A stretch of 64,000 bases of DNA from Natrinema sp. SYSU A 869 (GTDB lineage: Archaea > Halobacteriota > Halobacteria > Halobacteriales > Natrialbaceae), in assembly GCF_019879105.1 (NCBI RefSeq), contig NZ_CP082249.1, positions 930,001-994,000 on the forward strand. The letters are read 5' to 3'. Shown piece after piece: positions 8,609 to 21,369 of the stretch (position 1 is its first letter; the number at the start of each line of letters is the position of its first letter). The position numbers and the translations under genes are program-made. Below the pieces are notes generated by a model that did no database searches, was not told where the DNA came from, and worked only from the letters and a program-made list of their open reading frames with translations.

Positions 8609-10298
8609 GATCAGTCGTCCGCGGGGTCTCGCCCCCGTCGGTTACGACATCTTCAGCGGCCTGTTGCTGGCCCATCGGTTCGGGGCTGTGACACTGTCGC
8701 ACCATCTTCTTCGTTGCGAGCGGTGGTTCGTCGGTCATCACCGAGACGATGATGGTGACAGCGAACACGACCGGAACGGCGACGAGCGCCGAGCCGATCG
8801 CCGGCAACCACTGTTCTAGTACCGGCACGAACGCCTCGCCGGAGCCACTCATGTAGTTCGGGACGACCTCGTTAATCATCGGGATCGTCCAGATAGTCAG
8901 CCCGGTGAGCATCCCGGCGAGTGCGCCCTGGCGGTTCGTGTTCTCCCACCAGAGTCCGAGGAAGAACATCGGGAACAGGACTGCACCGGCGAGCGAGAAC
9001 GCGTACGACACGAGCGCGGCGATCGGTGCCGCGGGGTCAAGCGCGGCCAGCGTGGTCAACACACCCAGTGCGACGATTCCCAGGCGACCGACGAGGATCT
9101 GCTGCTGTTGGGTCGCGTCCTCGTTGATAAGGTTCGTATAGATGTCGTGGGAGACGGCCGAGGAGCCGGTAATGAAGAGTCCGGCAGTCGTCGCGATCGC
9201 TGCGGCAATCCCGCCAGCGGCTACGAGGCCGACGAACCATTGTGGCAGGTTTGCGAACTGGGCCGCGATCACGACGAGGACGTCGGCGGTCGATCCGGAC
9301 ATGCTGGGGTCGCCGTACGTTGTCCCCGTGGCCGGGTTGAGATCGTAGAGACGCGTCCCGAACGCCGTGTACGCGGGAGCGCCGAGGTAGAGCAGGCAGA
9401 TGAAAAACAGGCCTGTCACGGTCGACCAACGGGCGGTCCGTTCGTTTTCAACCGTGTAGAACCGGACCAGTACGTGAGGGAGTCCGCAGGTCCCGACGAC
9501 CAGCGAGAAACACGTCGCGATCCACAGGTACGGACTGGAGTGCGCGAAGGGCTCGGTGAACTCGTCGCCAAGTTCACTGAGGAGCATCCCGTACTCGATC
9601 TGCGGGAGCAGCGTCGAGTATCCCTGCGTCCAGCCGATCACGTACATGCCGGCCAGGAAGGCGCTGATGAGGATGACGTACTGCACGGCCATGTTCTTTG
9701 TCGCGCCGAGCATGCCCGAGAGCGTCAGGTAGCCAACCGTGATGGTCATCATGAAGATGACCATCGCCTGGTAGCCGCTGAACCCAGCGAAGCCGAGATC
9801 GCCGAAGATATACAGGCCGACTAGTGCCATCCCGCGAGCCTGTCCAATCGCGTAGACGAACGCGATAAGGAACGTCGTGATCGCTGCGATGGCGCGTGCG
9901 CTGTCGGAGTTGAATCGGTCACCGACGAAGTCCGGTGCCGTGTACTTCCCGAATCGGCGCATCTGCGCGGCCATGAAGATAAGCAGGATGAAGTATCCGG
10001 TCGTCCAGCCGACGACGAACGCCAGGCCGTAAAAGCCCGACAATGCGATCAGCGCCGCCATCCCGAGATAGGACGCGGCGGACATCCAGTTGGCGCCGAT
10101 CGCCATCCCGTTCTCGATATTCCCGATGGAACGACCGGCGACCCACATGTCTTCCGTGTCGGCCACGCGGAACACGAACCCGATCAAGAGGAAGATAGCG
10201 AGCATCCCCAGGACGAGGATCGCCGGTCCGATCTTGAACGACACGTCCATCCCCTGCGGCAGGAGCCCGGACTGCAGGACGATTCCCGCATCCATCAT
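8550..10298 (-). CDS. Sodium:solute symporter, acetate/small-acid type (large subunit)
   Basis: A 582-residue SSS-family transporter with about 13 membrane spans. It includes ANWMSAASYLGMAALIALSG and the later GGIAAAIATTAGLF stretch typical of the ActP/MctC-like acetate and pyruvate carriers. It starts in a 4-base overlap with the DUF4212 gene, the usual partner subunit. As written, the frame overlaps the following uspA gene by 59 bases and ends in an Arg-rich tail (DHVRTNTRSDGRKRNGRTGS). Adding one G to the five-G run at 8632-8636 would instead end the protein RDPADD at 8611, two bases before uspA. The present tail is therefore probably a sequence error. Confidence 0.88.
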   Translation of the reverse strand: MMDAGIVLQSGLLPQGMDVSFKIGPAILVLGMLAIFLLIGFVFRVADTEDMWVAGRSIGNIENGMAIGANWMSAASYLGMAALIALSGFYGLAFVVGWTTGYFILLIFMAAQMRRFGKYTAPDFVGDRFNSDSARAIAAITTFLIAFVYAIGQARGMALVGLYIFGDLGFAGFSGYQAMVIFMMTITVGYLTLSGMLGATKNMAVQYVILISAFLAGMYVIGWTQGYSTLLPQIEYGMLLSELGDEFTEPFAHSSPYLWIATCFSLVVGTCGLPHVLVRFYTVENERTARWSTVTGLFFICLLYLGAPAYTAFGTRLYDLNPATGTTYGDPSMSGSTADVLVVIAAQFANLPQWFVGLVAAGGIAAAIATTAGLFITGSSAVSHDIYTNLINEDATQQQQILVGRLGIVALGVLTTLAALDPAAPIAALVSYAFSLAGAVLFPMFFLGLWWENTNRQGALAGMLTGLTIWTIPMINEVVPNYMSGSGEAFVPVLEQWLPAIGSALVAVPVVFAVTIIVSVMTDEPPLATKKMVRQCHSPEPMGQQQAAEDVVTDGGETPRTTDHVRTNTRSDGRKRNGRTGS

Positions 10299-10741
10299 TC
10301 GGAGACACCCCCGTCAGCCGCCGTGGCGTCGCCGCTGCCTCCGGCCGCCCCCTCGTGGTCCGAGTGATCGATACCGTACTTCGTGTCCAGCTGATCGCGC
10401 TTGCGAGCGTACCATGCCGAGAGGATCAGTGCACCGCTGGGACCGCAGACGGCGACCAGGAAGTAATGCAGCGGGAATTCGATGACCGGCATCGGCGTCG
10501 TCATCACGCCCGGCGCGACGGCCGTGGCTAGCACGGGGCCGAATACGAGGATTGCCCAGGCGATGAATCCTGTCCAGATCACCCGCAGGTGATCGCGCAT
10601 GAACGGTGTACTCGGTTTCAGGAGATTCACCTCCGCGCTGAGATAGTCCGTATTTCGGTGGGATTGACCGGGCTGTCCGGCCACGCCACCGTCCGTTTCA
10701 GCTCGTCTGTCAGCCGAATCGTGGGTGTTATTATCTGGCAT
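10295..10741 (-). CDS. DUF4212 protein, small subunit of the sodium:solute symporter
   Basis: A 148-residue protein starting MPDNNTHDSADRRAETDGG. After a polar N-terminus it has two membrane spans (about residues 55-80 and 90-112, the latter FPLHYFLVAVCGPSGALIL) and an acidic tail. DUF4212 proteins are nearly always encoded just upstream of an SSS acetate-type permease and are thought to form its second subunit. Here the stop overlaps the permease ATG by 4 bases. It lies 59 bp downstream of acetyl-CoA synthetase 1, on the same strand. Confidence 0.87.
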   Translation of the reverse strand: MPDNNTHDSADRRAETDGGVAGQPGQSHRNTDYLSAEVNLLKPSTPFMRDHLRVIWTGFIAWAILVFGPVLATAVAPGVMTTPMPVIEFPLHYFLVAVCGPSGALILSAWYARKRDQLDTKYGIDHSDHEGAAGGSGDATAADGGVSE

Positions 10742-10800
10742 ATATGTGCGAATCGTGTGATTTCGTCGTCGTTTGGAATCGAAAATCGAATGCTGAGTCG

Positions 10801-12780
<1,980 letters not shown>

Positions 12781-13049
12781 GGTACACCCACTCAATGGTT
12801 TACCCACATAGTAAAGCCGCCCTCTAGTTGTGCAAAATCGACCTGAGTTTTACAGGGTCACCTAGCATATATTGACTATATTAAGACATGATAGGCGGTC
12901 GTCGCACCCGTTCATCCCGATATATCGTCAACGTAATGACCCATTACGCGATGGAGCACGCAATTCGTGCGATCGTATGTCCCGGCTACTGCTGGACCGG
13001 ACGAAACATCTAGAGACCTAGTATCGAGCCGTGCGGTATCGTCTCCGGA

Positions 13050-15266
13050 CTACCCGTCCGGATCGTCGAAGAACGTCCGCAGCAGTTCATGTTGCCCCTT
13101 TCGGAGGTGGTTGTGCAGCGTCGGCGAGGAGACCCCCATCGCGTCGGCGACCTCCTCGGCGGTGCTCTCCCGGGGCCAGTCGTAGTAGCCGCCGAAGTAG
13201 GCCGCCCGGAGCGCGGCCTCCTGACGGTCGGTCAGGCGATCCTCGAGCCCTTCCCGGAACTCGCGGGCGGTCTGGACCGTCCGCTCGGCATCGCGTTTCC
13301 CGACCAGTTCGGAGTCGGGGAACGCGGACCGGAGGCCGTCGAGGATCGTCCGGAGGTCGGCGTCAGCCGCACAGTCGCCGGTGATCGTCGCCGACCCGCC
13401 CTCGAAGACCGCCTCGTGGACGGTCACACCGTACTCGGTCAGCGTGACGATGGGGCAGGAGCCGTCGACAACGAACTCGACGCGCCAGCCGTCCTCGTCG
13501 GTTTCGACCAGCCGACAGTCCTCAATCTCGGGGGTGGTATCGGCGAGGTCGAAGACGTCGGCCGGTGACGCCCCCTCGAGTCGAACGTAGTAGAGGTGGG
13601 TCGACTCGTCGATCGGAACCAGCGAATCGAGTTCGAACCGACAGTTGAGCCGGCGTGAGGCGTCGACGAAAAAGGAGCGGGCGTCCCGGCAGGCGACCTC
13701 GAGTTCGATCACACGATCCGACAGCAGGAGGTTCCGCCGGCGGATGGCACCGATCGCGTAGCCGACTTGCCGGCCGATCACTGCCAACCACGCTTGTTCG
13801 TCGTCATCGAACGCGTCCGCGCGCTCGGTCGCGACCGAGAGCATCCCATAGACGGTATCACCGTAGGCGAGTGGGACTCTTGCGATGGCCCCCTCGAACG
13901 AGTCCTCGTCCTCGAGCGTCGCCGTGATGTCGTCCGCAACCAGTACCGTCCCGTCCTCCGAGTAGGTGTCAGCCGCTGGTTCCGGGGAGACAAGGGGATC
14001 AGTTGGATCGTCCGCTCGCCACTCGTCGGGGACGACCTGCTTGATCGCATTGGGTTCGATCCCACTGGACGCGCGCCACTGCCGGCGGCGATCTGAGATC
14101 GTCGCCCGGTCGATCCAGGCGAACTCGTAGGCCCGTCCGTCGGCGAGCGCGCCACACGTTCTCGTCTCGACTTCCTCGTGATCCGTTGACTCGAGCAGCG
14201 CGTAGGTCACGTCTCGGTGTCGCCGGGCGACGGTGTACAGTCGCTCGAGTTCGTCACGGCACTGGCGGGCGGCCTCGAGTTCCTCGTGTGCGGCCGTCCC
14301 GTCGCGGACGAAGACAGCGAAGCCGCGGTGGTGGCCCTGATCGTCCCGGAGCGGCGAGACGACCTCGGTCGCGCGAAACTGCGAGCCGTCCTTGTGGACG
14401 CGCCAGCCGTCGGTTTCACAGCCGGATTCGTCGAGCGCGGTCGAGAGTGTCCGTTCTGGAACGCCCCCCTCAACGGCGTCGTCAGTGTAGAACGCAGAGA
14501 CGTGGGTGCCGACGATTTCGCCGGCCCGGTAGCCAAACATCGCGGCCGCGCTCCGGTTCCACCGTTCGACGTAGCCGTCAGCATCGAGGCGGACGAGCGC
14601 ATACCGGTCGCTGGCGGCCAACAGGAGCCGAACGACGCTGTCGTCGCTCACCGCGGGCCCGGACTGGGGGTCGCCGGAGCGAGGACTGGAGGGGCCCTCA
14701 ACGGCGTCGAAGGCGTCGACGATCTCGGTGTCGGTCGGCTCGGGCAGATAGGACTCGAGGGCTTCGAAGCTGCGCCAGCCGCCCGCGGTCTTGACGACAC
14801 GAGGGTTGACGTCGTGGTCGACCAGAGCGGTGTGAGCAAAGTACTGCCGCAGGTCGCTCGTCGAAACGTCACCGAGTGCGGGGTCGTCGAACAGGTCACT
14901 TGCCCGATCGGCGACGTCCGAGACCAGCATTTGAAGCCGGCGGGGCGTGACAGTGAATATCCGATCGTCGGTCGAGAGGTCGTTGCTACGGGCGTATCGC
15001 TGGAGTTCCCGTTCGACGCGGGTCGGCAGGTACGCGGTTCGGGTTCCGTGACCGTCGCCGGTCGGAACCCGGATCAGATACCGCGGCGGATCGATCCGCA
15101 CCTGCTCGATGTCGTCGAGCGCGAGCCGCGTCAGCTCGGCCGGTCGAAGCCCCACGTCCCCGCAGAGACGGATCACCAGCGCCTCGCGGTAGGTTTCGGC
15201 CGCATCAAGTAGCGACTCGTACTCCTGTCGTGTGAGCAGTGCCCCCACAGTCCCCTCGAGGCTCAT
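13050..15266 (-). CDS. Bat-like (bacterio-opsin activator type) regulator with tyrosine-recombinase-like, PAS and GAF domains
   Basis: A 738-residue multidomain regulator. Residues 1-175 resemble the catalytic domain of tyrosine recombinases: GLRPAEL contains the first Arg, SDLRQYF replaces the usual HxxR histidine with Ser, and GGWRSFEALESYLP keeps the Trp and a Tyr nine residues later. Residues about 210-330 form a PAS domain (DADGYVERWNRSAAAMFGY), about 360-510 a GAF domain and about 520-670 the BAT-associated region. The end is an HTH_10 helix-turn-helix (TAEEVADAMGVSSPTLHNHL). Sitting between two acs genes, it is a likely regulator of acetate metabolism; signal unknown. Confidence 0.88.
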   Translation of the reverse strand: MSLEGTVGALLTRQEYESLLDAAETYREALVIRLCGDVGLRPAELTRLALDDIEQVRIDPPRYLIRVPTGDGHGTRTAYLPTRVERELQRYARSNDLSTDDRIFTVTPRRLQMLVSDVADRASDLFDDPALGDVSTSDLRQYFAHTALVDHDVNPRVVKTAGGWRSFEALESYLPEPTDTEIVDAFDAVEGPSSPRSGDPQSGPAVSDDSVVRLLLAASDRYALVRLDADGYVERWNRSAAAMFGYRAGEIVGTHVSAFYTDDAVEGGVPERTLSTALDESGCETDGWRVHKDGSQFRATEVVSPLRDDQGHHRGFAVFVRDGTAAHEELEAARQCRDELERLYTVARRHRDVTYALLESTDHEEVETRTCGALADGRAYEFAWIDRATISDRRRQWRASSGIEPNAIKQVVPDEWRADDPTDPLVSPEPAADTYSEDGTVLVADDITATLEDEDSFEGAIARVPLAYGDTVYGMLSVATERADAFDDDEQAWLAVIGRQVGYAIGAIRRRNLLLSDRVIELEVACRDARSFFVDASRRLNCRFELDSLVPIDESTHLYYVRLEGASPADVFDLADTTPEIEDCRLVETDEDGWRVEFVVDGSCPIVTLTEYGVTVHEAVFEGGSATITGDCAADADLRTILDGLRSAFPDSELVGKRDAERTVQTAREFREGLEDRLTDRQEAALRAAYFGGYYDWPRESTAEEVADAMGVSSPTLHNHLRKGQHELLRTFFDDPDG

Positions 15267-15398
15267 CGGTTCTGGTTCGCCTATTCTGCTGATGCGAACA
15301 TAATTGTATCGCTCATCGGCCTCGTTTTTCGTAAATATTCGCGTACAGTGGCGGACAGCTGAGATGGATGGATTTCGCGATTGTAGAAAGTCCGAAAA

Positions 15399-17399
<2,001 letters not shown>

Positions 17400-17503
17400 A
17401 TCTCGTCCGAATCGTGGATGGTCAGGGGAATAAACGTTCCTCCAAATCGCCGTGCAGTGGGCAGTTCGCCATCCGGTTGTCCGACAAGAGGTTCTCGAGG
17501 CGC

Positions 17504-18004
17504 TCAGAGACCGTCCTGCGTCGAATTGATATCGGAAATATCCTCAGGATCGATCTCGTGACCGGGTGCGCGGACGACGTAGACGTCGTAGCGGTGGTCG
17601 CTCGCGACCGGACTACCGACGCTCGACTGGGGCGCGATGACCGAGCCCGCGTTCTCTGAGCCGATGAATACGACCGATGCCTCGATATCGGCCGCAACGC
17701 GCCGTATCTCGCGGACGACGTTCGTCGTCGACGTCGCGGTTGGTTCGTCGGAACTGACCCGTTCGGTCCGGAACGTCGCCTCCGGCGCGACCTTGTCGGC
17801 GCGGGTCTGCATCCCCGCGGCGATCGCCTCCGTATTGAACGGCTCGCCCTGCGTGATCCAGCCTCGATCCCGCGCGTAGTCGGCATCGTCCGGAATCACC
17901 GTCAGAACGACGACTTCCTCGTCGAGCAAGTCGCCGAACGTCGATGCTCGCTCGAGCGCTTGCGTTGCCAACTCCGACCCGTCGAAGGGAACGAGCAGTG
18001 ACAT
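17504..18004 (-). CDS. Universal stress protein family, degenerate ATP motif
   Basis: A 166-residue UspA-fold protein starting MSLLVPFDGSELATQALERA. Unlike its two relatives in this window, the region where G-2x-G-9x-G(S/T) is expected reads GSENAGSVIAPQSSVGS, so the second glycine of the ATP-binding motif is missing. It may therefore be a non-ATP-binding member. It is encoded 50 bp downstream of another uspA gene and 104 bp upstream of acs copy 2, all on the minus strand. Confidence 0.83.
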   Translation of the reverse strand: MSLLVPFDGSELATQALERASTFGDLLDEEVVVLTVIPDDADYARDRGWITQGEPFNTEAIAAGMQTRADKVAPEATFRTERVSSDEPTATSTTNVVREIRRVAADIEASVVFIGSENAGSVIAPQSSVGSPVASDHRYDVYVVRAPGHEIDPEDISDINSTQDGL

Positions 18005-18054
18005 ACGACTACGTCACACGACAGGTGTGGTAAATGTTCGGCCTCAACACTCGG

Positions 18055-18477
18055 CTAGCCGACGACCAGTACCGGCCGATCCGCGGTTCGGACGACCCGA
18101 TCGACGGTACTGCCGAGCAACGCCCCCTTGAACGACGAGCGGCCGCGAGAGCCGAGCACGATCGCGCCCGCGTCCCGCTCGGCCGCGTCGGCGAGTATCT
18201 CCTCGTGGGGGACGCCCGATCGAACCGCCGTCTCGACAGCCACGTCAGCGTCCGCCGCCGTCGCCTCGAGGTCCGCGAGCCAGTCCGCCGCGCGCTCCTC
18301 GAGGTGTTGCCGGGCCTCCTCGGGATCAACGATACCCGTGTCGTACTCGGTCCGTTCGTCGACGACGGCGACTCCGTACAGCGATGCGTCGAATCGCCGG
18401 GCGAGCGCGATCGCGTGATCGACCGCTGTCGCCGCGGCTTCGCTGCCGTCGGTTGCGACCAGAACGGAATCGTACAT
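18055..18477 (-). CDS. Universal stress protein UspA family
   Basis: A 140-residue UspA protein (MYDSVLVATDGSEAAATAVDH at the start). The motif GSRGRSSFKGALLGST near residue 115 is a full ATP-binding signature. It heads a leftward run with a second uspA gene and acs copy 2. Immediately upstream lies the hairpin array at 18628-18937, so its promoter region is unusually structured. Confidence 0.9.
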   Translation of the reverse strand: MYDSVLVATDGSEAAATAVDHAIALARRFDASLYGVAVVDERTEYDTGIVDPEEARQHLEERAADWLADLEATAADADVAVETAVRSGVPHEEILADAAERDAGAIVLGSRGRSSFKGALLGSTVDRVVRTADRPVLVVG

Positions 18478-18627
18478 GGACGACGATACGGGTCCCCTCG
18501 AGAAAGGGTTGGGGCTCGTTGAGGTGACGGACCCATCCGCGGTGGCGCGCGCTGTACCGCGGTGAGCGAACTGCGAACCACGGTTCGATACTGCGCGAGG
18601 GATGGTGAGCGGCCCTCAGGAGTCGTT

Positions 18628-18937
18628 CGAAAGACGCTTTGCGTCTTTCGTGACTGAGCGAATCGAAGCTAAGCGGGAGCGAAGTCGTTCGAGACGGCGG
18701 AGACGTCTCGTGATGACGAAAGGTGCGTTTGCACCTTTCGAACCACTCCCGCGAGGTCAGCGGGACGGATATCCTGCCAGAATTCGCGAGGTCGTCGGCG
18801 CTTCGCGCCGACTGCAAGCGATTCCTCCGGAATCGCCCTGCCCGCGAAGCCGACGGCTTTGCTTGATGACGAGAGAGCAGAGCTCTCTCGAACCACGAAC
18901 GAATCGGTTGGGGAGGCCGTGGCACCCTTCGGTGCCA
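18628..18937. repeat. Array of seven short perfect hairpins
   Basis: Seven inverted repeats with mostly 7-10 bp stems and 3-7 base loops occur in about 310 bp: 18628-18650 (CGAAAGACGC arm), 18690-18710 (CGAGACG), 18717-18740 (CGAAAGGTGC), 18794-18812 (GTCGGCGC), 18847-18859 (AAGCC), 18870-18890 (CGAGAGAGC) and 18920-18937 (TGGCACC). Two modules share flanks, TGATGACGA on the left and TCGAACCAC on the right, while their stem sequences differ and stay complementary. No gene is convincing in the 537-bp gap between 18478 and 19014. The array resembles a cluster of small palindromic elements rather than a CRISPR, since spacing is irregular. Confidence 0.75.
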
Positions 18938-19014
18938 GCTAGAGCAGCATGCTCGGTTCTGCTGATATCGCGTGCATCACTGGAAAACAAGTTTCGATAC
19001 TCCGCTAGCACTGC

Positions 19015-19737
19015 TCATCTATCGTTCCGTTCGTCTCTCGCGACGCCGCGCGCCGCCGTCGCCTTCACCGAGGCGACGATCGACCGACCCGGCTCGAGCC
19101 CCAGCGCCTTGACGCTCCGCCGAGTGACCAGCGCCACGAGTTCGGTGCCCTCGTCACCGCCGTCTCCGTCCTCGAGTTCGATCCCCACTCTCGCAACCGC
19201 ATCACCGGCCTCGAGCCACGAGACGGTCCCCGGAAACCGGTTCCGAACGCTCGTCCCTTCGGCTCGCGGCACGTCTGCCGGCGCGTGCAAACTGACCGCA
19301 TCGGAGCGGATCGTCACGGACGCGGTCGCGGCGTCGGCCGGAACGACCGCCAGAATGTTCCCGGCCTCGGTTTCGACGGTTGCGAGTTCGCCATCGCGAT
19401 CGATGACTGGTCCCGTGAGCACCGTCTCGTCGACGCGGGCAACGCCCTCGTAGGCCGCGACCAGCCGATCGAACCGCGCCAGCAGGTCCCGTGCGGTCTC
19501 TGTCAGGGAACTGCCGCCGCCGTCGGCTCCGCCGCGGGTGCGCTCGACTAACGGTCCGACTGCCTCCTCGAGTTCGACCACTCGCTGCTGGAGACGTGGG
19601 TACGAACGCTCGAGGGCCGCCGCCGCGCCCGACAGCGAGCCGCAGTCGTCAATCGCGCGTAACATCGCGACGTCACTGCGGTCGACGGTCACGTCGTCGA
19701 TCCGCAGATAGGGGTCGAACTCCTTTTCCATGGTCAT
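19015..19737 (-). CDS. ModE-like regulator with TOBE (molybdate/tungstate-binding) domain
   Basis: A 240-residue regulator. Residues about 15-90 form a ModE-type winged helix (RAIDDCGSLSGAAAALERSY, ERTRGGADGGGSSLTETARD). The C-terminal part (AVSLHAPADVPRAEGTSVRN and VTRRSVKALGLEPGRSIVA) is a TOBE/MOP oxyanion-binding domain. The ATG at 19737 (MTMEKEF) is chosen because family members begin close to this block; a GTG at 19803 would overlap the stop of the ATPase gene but adds a Pro/Arg-rich leader. It is the last gene of a tungstate/molybdate ABC operon and probably represses it when the oxyanion is bound. Confidence 0.85.
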   Translation of the reverse strand: MTMEKEFDPYLRIDDVTVDRSDVAMLRAIDDCGSLSGAAAALERSYPRLQQRVVELEEAVGPLVERTRGGADGGGSSLTETARDLLARFDRLVAAYEGVARVDETVLTGPVIDRDGELATVETEAGNILAVVPADAATASVTIRSDAVSLHAPADVPRAEGTSVRNRFPGTVSWLEAGDAVARVGIELEDGDGGDEGTELVALVTRRSVKALGLEPGRSIVASVKATAARGVARDERNDR

Positions 19738-19799
19738 CGGTGGTTCACGCGGTGGCCCCGACGGGGTGCGACGAGGCCCACTCGAGTCCCCCTTCACGA

Positions 19800-20603
19800 T
19801 CACGCGAGAAGTTCGTTTTCATCGTACAACAGGTCGCCGCGAACGAATCGGGCAGTTCGTTCGTCACGTGGGTTGTCGAACACCTGCTCTGGCGGGCCGA
19901 TTTCGACCAGTTCGCCCTCGAGCAGGAAGGCGACCCGATCCGAAATCCGCTCGGCTTGGTGCATGTCGTGCGTCGCGAGCAACACGCCGTGATCGCGGTC
20001 GCGCACCCGACCGATCGCCCGCTCGAGGATGGCCGTGTTCCGCGGGTCGAGATCGGAGGTCGGCTCGTCGAGGACGAGCAGATCGGGCCGCGGCGCGAGC
20101 GCGCGCGCGAACGACACCCGCTGGGCTTCGCCGCCCGACAGCGAACTCACGTCGCGATCCCACGCCTCCCGAAGCCCGACGAGTTCGAGGGCCTCAAGTG
20201 TCCGATCATCGACCGTCGGCGACCCATGAACCCAGCGGGCCGCGAGCCGCTCGGCAAAGTCCCGGATCCGTCTGGACCACGGCCGACGAATCCGCCTGCC
20301 GGCATCGACGTTGCGCGCCACCGAGGTCTCGAACAGGCTCGCCCGCTGGAAGACGATGCCGATCCGCCGCCGGAGCTCGAGGCGCTCGTCTCGAGACAGC
20401 GACCACGGGTTCGTCCCATCGCAGCGGACCGCACCGTCGGTCGGCCGCTCGAATAGGGCGGCCAGCCGTAATAGCGTCGTCTTGCCGGCCCCCGAGGGGC
20501 CGATGATCGTCACGACCTCGCCCGATTCGACGGCGAGCGAGACGTCATCCAGAATGGCTGTGTCGTCGACGCCGTAGGACGCGCGCTCGAGCTCGAGGTT
20601 CAT
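19800..20603 (-). CDS. tupC: Tungstate/molybdate ABC transporter, ATP-binding subunit
   Basis: A 267-residue ABC ATPase. It has Walker A GPSGAGKTT near residue 38, the Q-loop in IGIVFQRASLFETS, the signature LSGGEAQR, Walker B DLLVLDEPTSDLDP and the switch histidine in LLATHDMHQAE. The ATG at 20603 (MNLELERASYG) is preferred to longer forms with Ser/Cys-rich leaders. It follows the permease gene by 55 bp and precedes the ModE-like regulator. Assignment to tungstate rather than another oxyanion rests on the binding protein. Confidence 0.88.
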   Translation of the reverse strand: MNLELERASYGVDDTAILDDVSLAVESGEVVTIIGPSGAGKTTLLRLAALFERPTDGAVRCDGTNPWSLSRDERLELRRRIGIVFQRASLFETSVARNVDAGRRIRRPWSRRIRDFAERLAARWVHGSPTVDDRTLEALELVGLREAWDRDVSSLSGGEAQRVSFARALAPRPDLLVLDEPTSDLDPRNTAILERAIGRVRDRDHGVLLATHDMHQAERISDRVAFLLEGELVEIGPPEQVFDNPRDERTARFVRGDLLYDENELLA

Positions 20604-20658
20604 AGCTGTCTCACCGCGATCGCGATCATGATCGCACTGGTGGGGGTCGCTCTCATCG

Positions 20659-21330
20659 TCACCGCCCTCCGAGTCGCAGGACGACCCCGTTGACGAGCAA
20701 GACGAGGACCAGCAACACCACACCGAGCACCAGTGCCGTCTCGAACTCGCCTTTCAGGACCTCGAACTGGATCGCAGTCGTCAGGGTTCGGGTTTTCGAG
20801 GTCCCGTCTGCGTAGGCGATGTTGCCGCCCACGATCAGAACGGAGCCGACCTCGCTGATCGCACGGCCGAAGCCGGCGAGGATCCCGGTGATGACGCCAT
20901 ACCGCGCCTCTTTGAGGGTGATCAGTGCGACATCGGCACGAGTTCCTCCGACACCGTAGGCCGCGTCCCGAACGGCATCGTCGACGCTCTCGACCGCGGA
21001 AAGCGCGACGCCGGTGATGACCGGTGCGGCGAGCACGAGTTGCGAGATGATCATCGCCTCCGGCGTATAGATGAGGTCCAGCGTTCCCAGTGGTCCTCGA
21101 TTCGAAAGGACGTACCAGACGAGGAGTCCGACGACGACGCTCGGAAACCCCATTCCGGTGTTGATGACGGCAGTGACGAACCGCTTTCCACGGAAGTCCG
21201 CGAAGCCGACAGCAAAGGCAATCGGGAGGCTCACGACGGTGCTCAGCACGATTGCGGTCAGACTGACCGTCAGCGATATCCGAATAATGCTTCGGAGGTA
21301 GGTCGGATCGGAGAGGGCGTCGAATGGCAT
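20659..21330 (-). CDS. tupB: Tungstate/molybdate ABC transporter, permease subunit
   Basis: A 223-residue inner-membrane permease with about five spans. The EAA loop is visible as [28 protein letters not shown] (positions about 130-157), followed by [16 protein letters not shown], a sequence characteristic of the TupB/WtpB-like permeases. It lies 39 bp downstream of the binding-protein gene, on the same strand. Confidence 0.88.
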   Translation of the reverse strand: MPFDALSDPTYLRSIIRISLTVSLTAIVLSTVVSLPIAFAVGFADFRGKRFVTAVINTGMGFPSVVVGLLVWYVLSNRGPLGTLDLIYTPEAMIISQLVLAAPVITGVALSAVESVDDAVRDAAYGVGGTRADVALITLKEARYGVITGILAGFGRAISEVGSVLIVGGNIAYADGTSKTRTLTTAIQFEVLKGEFETALVLGVVLLVLVLLVNGVVLRLGGR

Positions 21331-21369
21331 TGGTAGTGAAGCGGACCGGGCAGGTTGGCAGAGTGAAAC

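Noticed and set aside
13050-15266. Integrase of a mobile element
   Set aside because: The recombinase-like domain is fused to PAS, GAF and HTH_10 domains, lacks the HxxR histidine, and no attachment-site repeat is seen around it.
18628-18937. CRISPR array
   Set aside because: The palindromes are of different sequence and irregular spacing, with no constant repeat and no cas genes nearby.
18602-19453. Plus-strand frame of 283 codons crossing the hairpin array and the ModE-like gene
   Set aside because: It translates palindromes as Arg/Ser-rich sequence and runs antisense to a well supported regulator.
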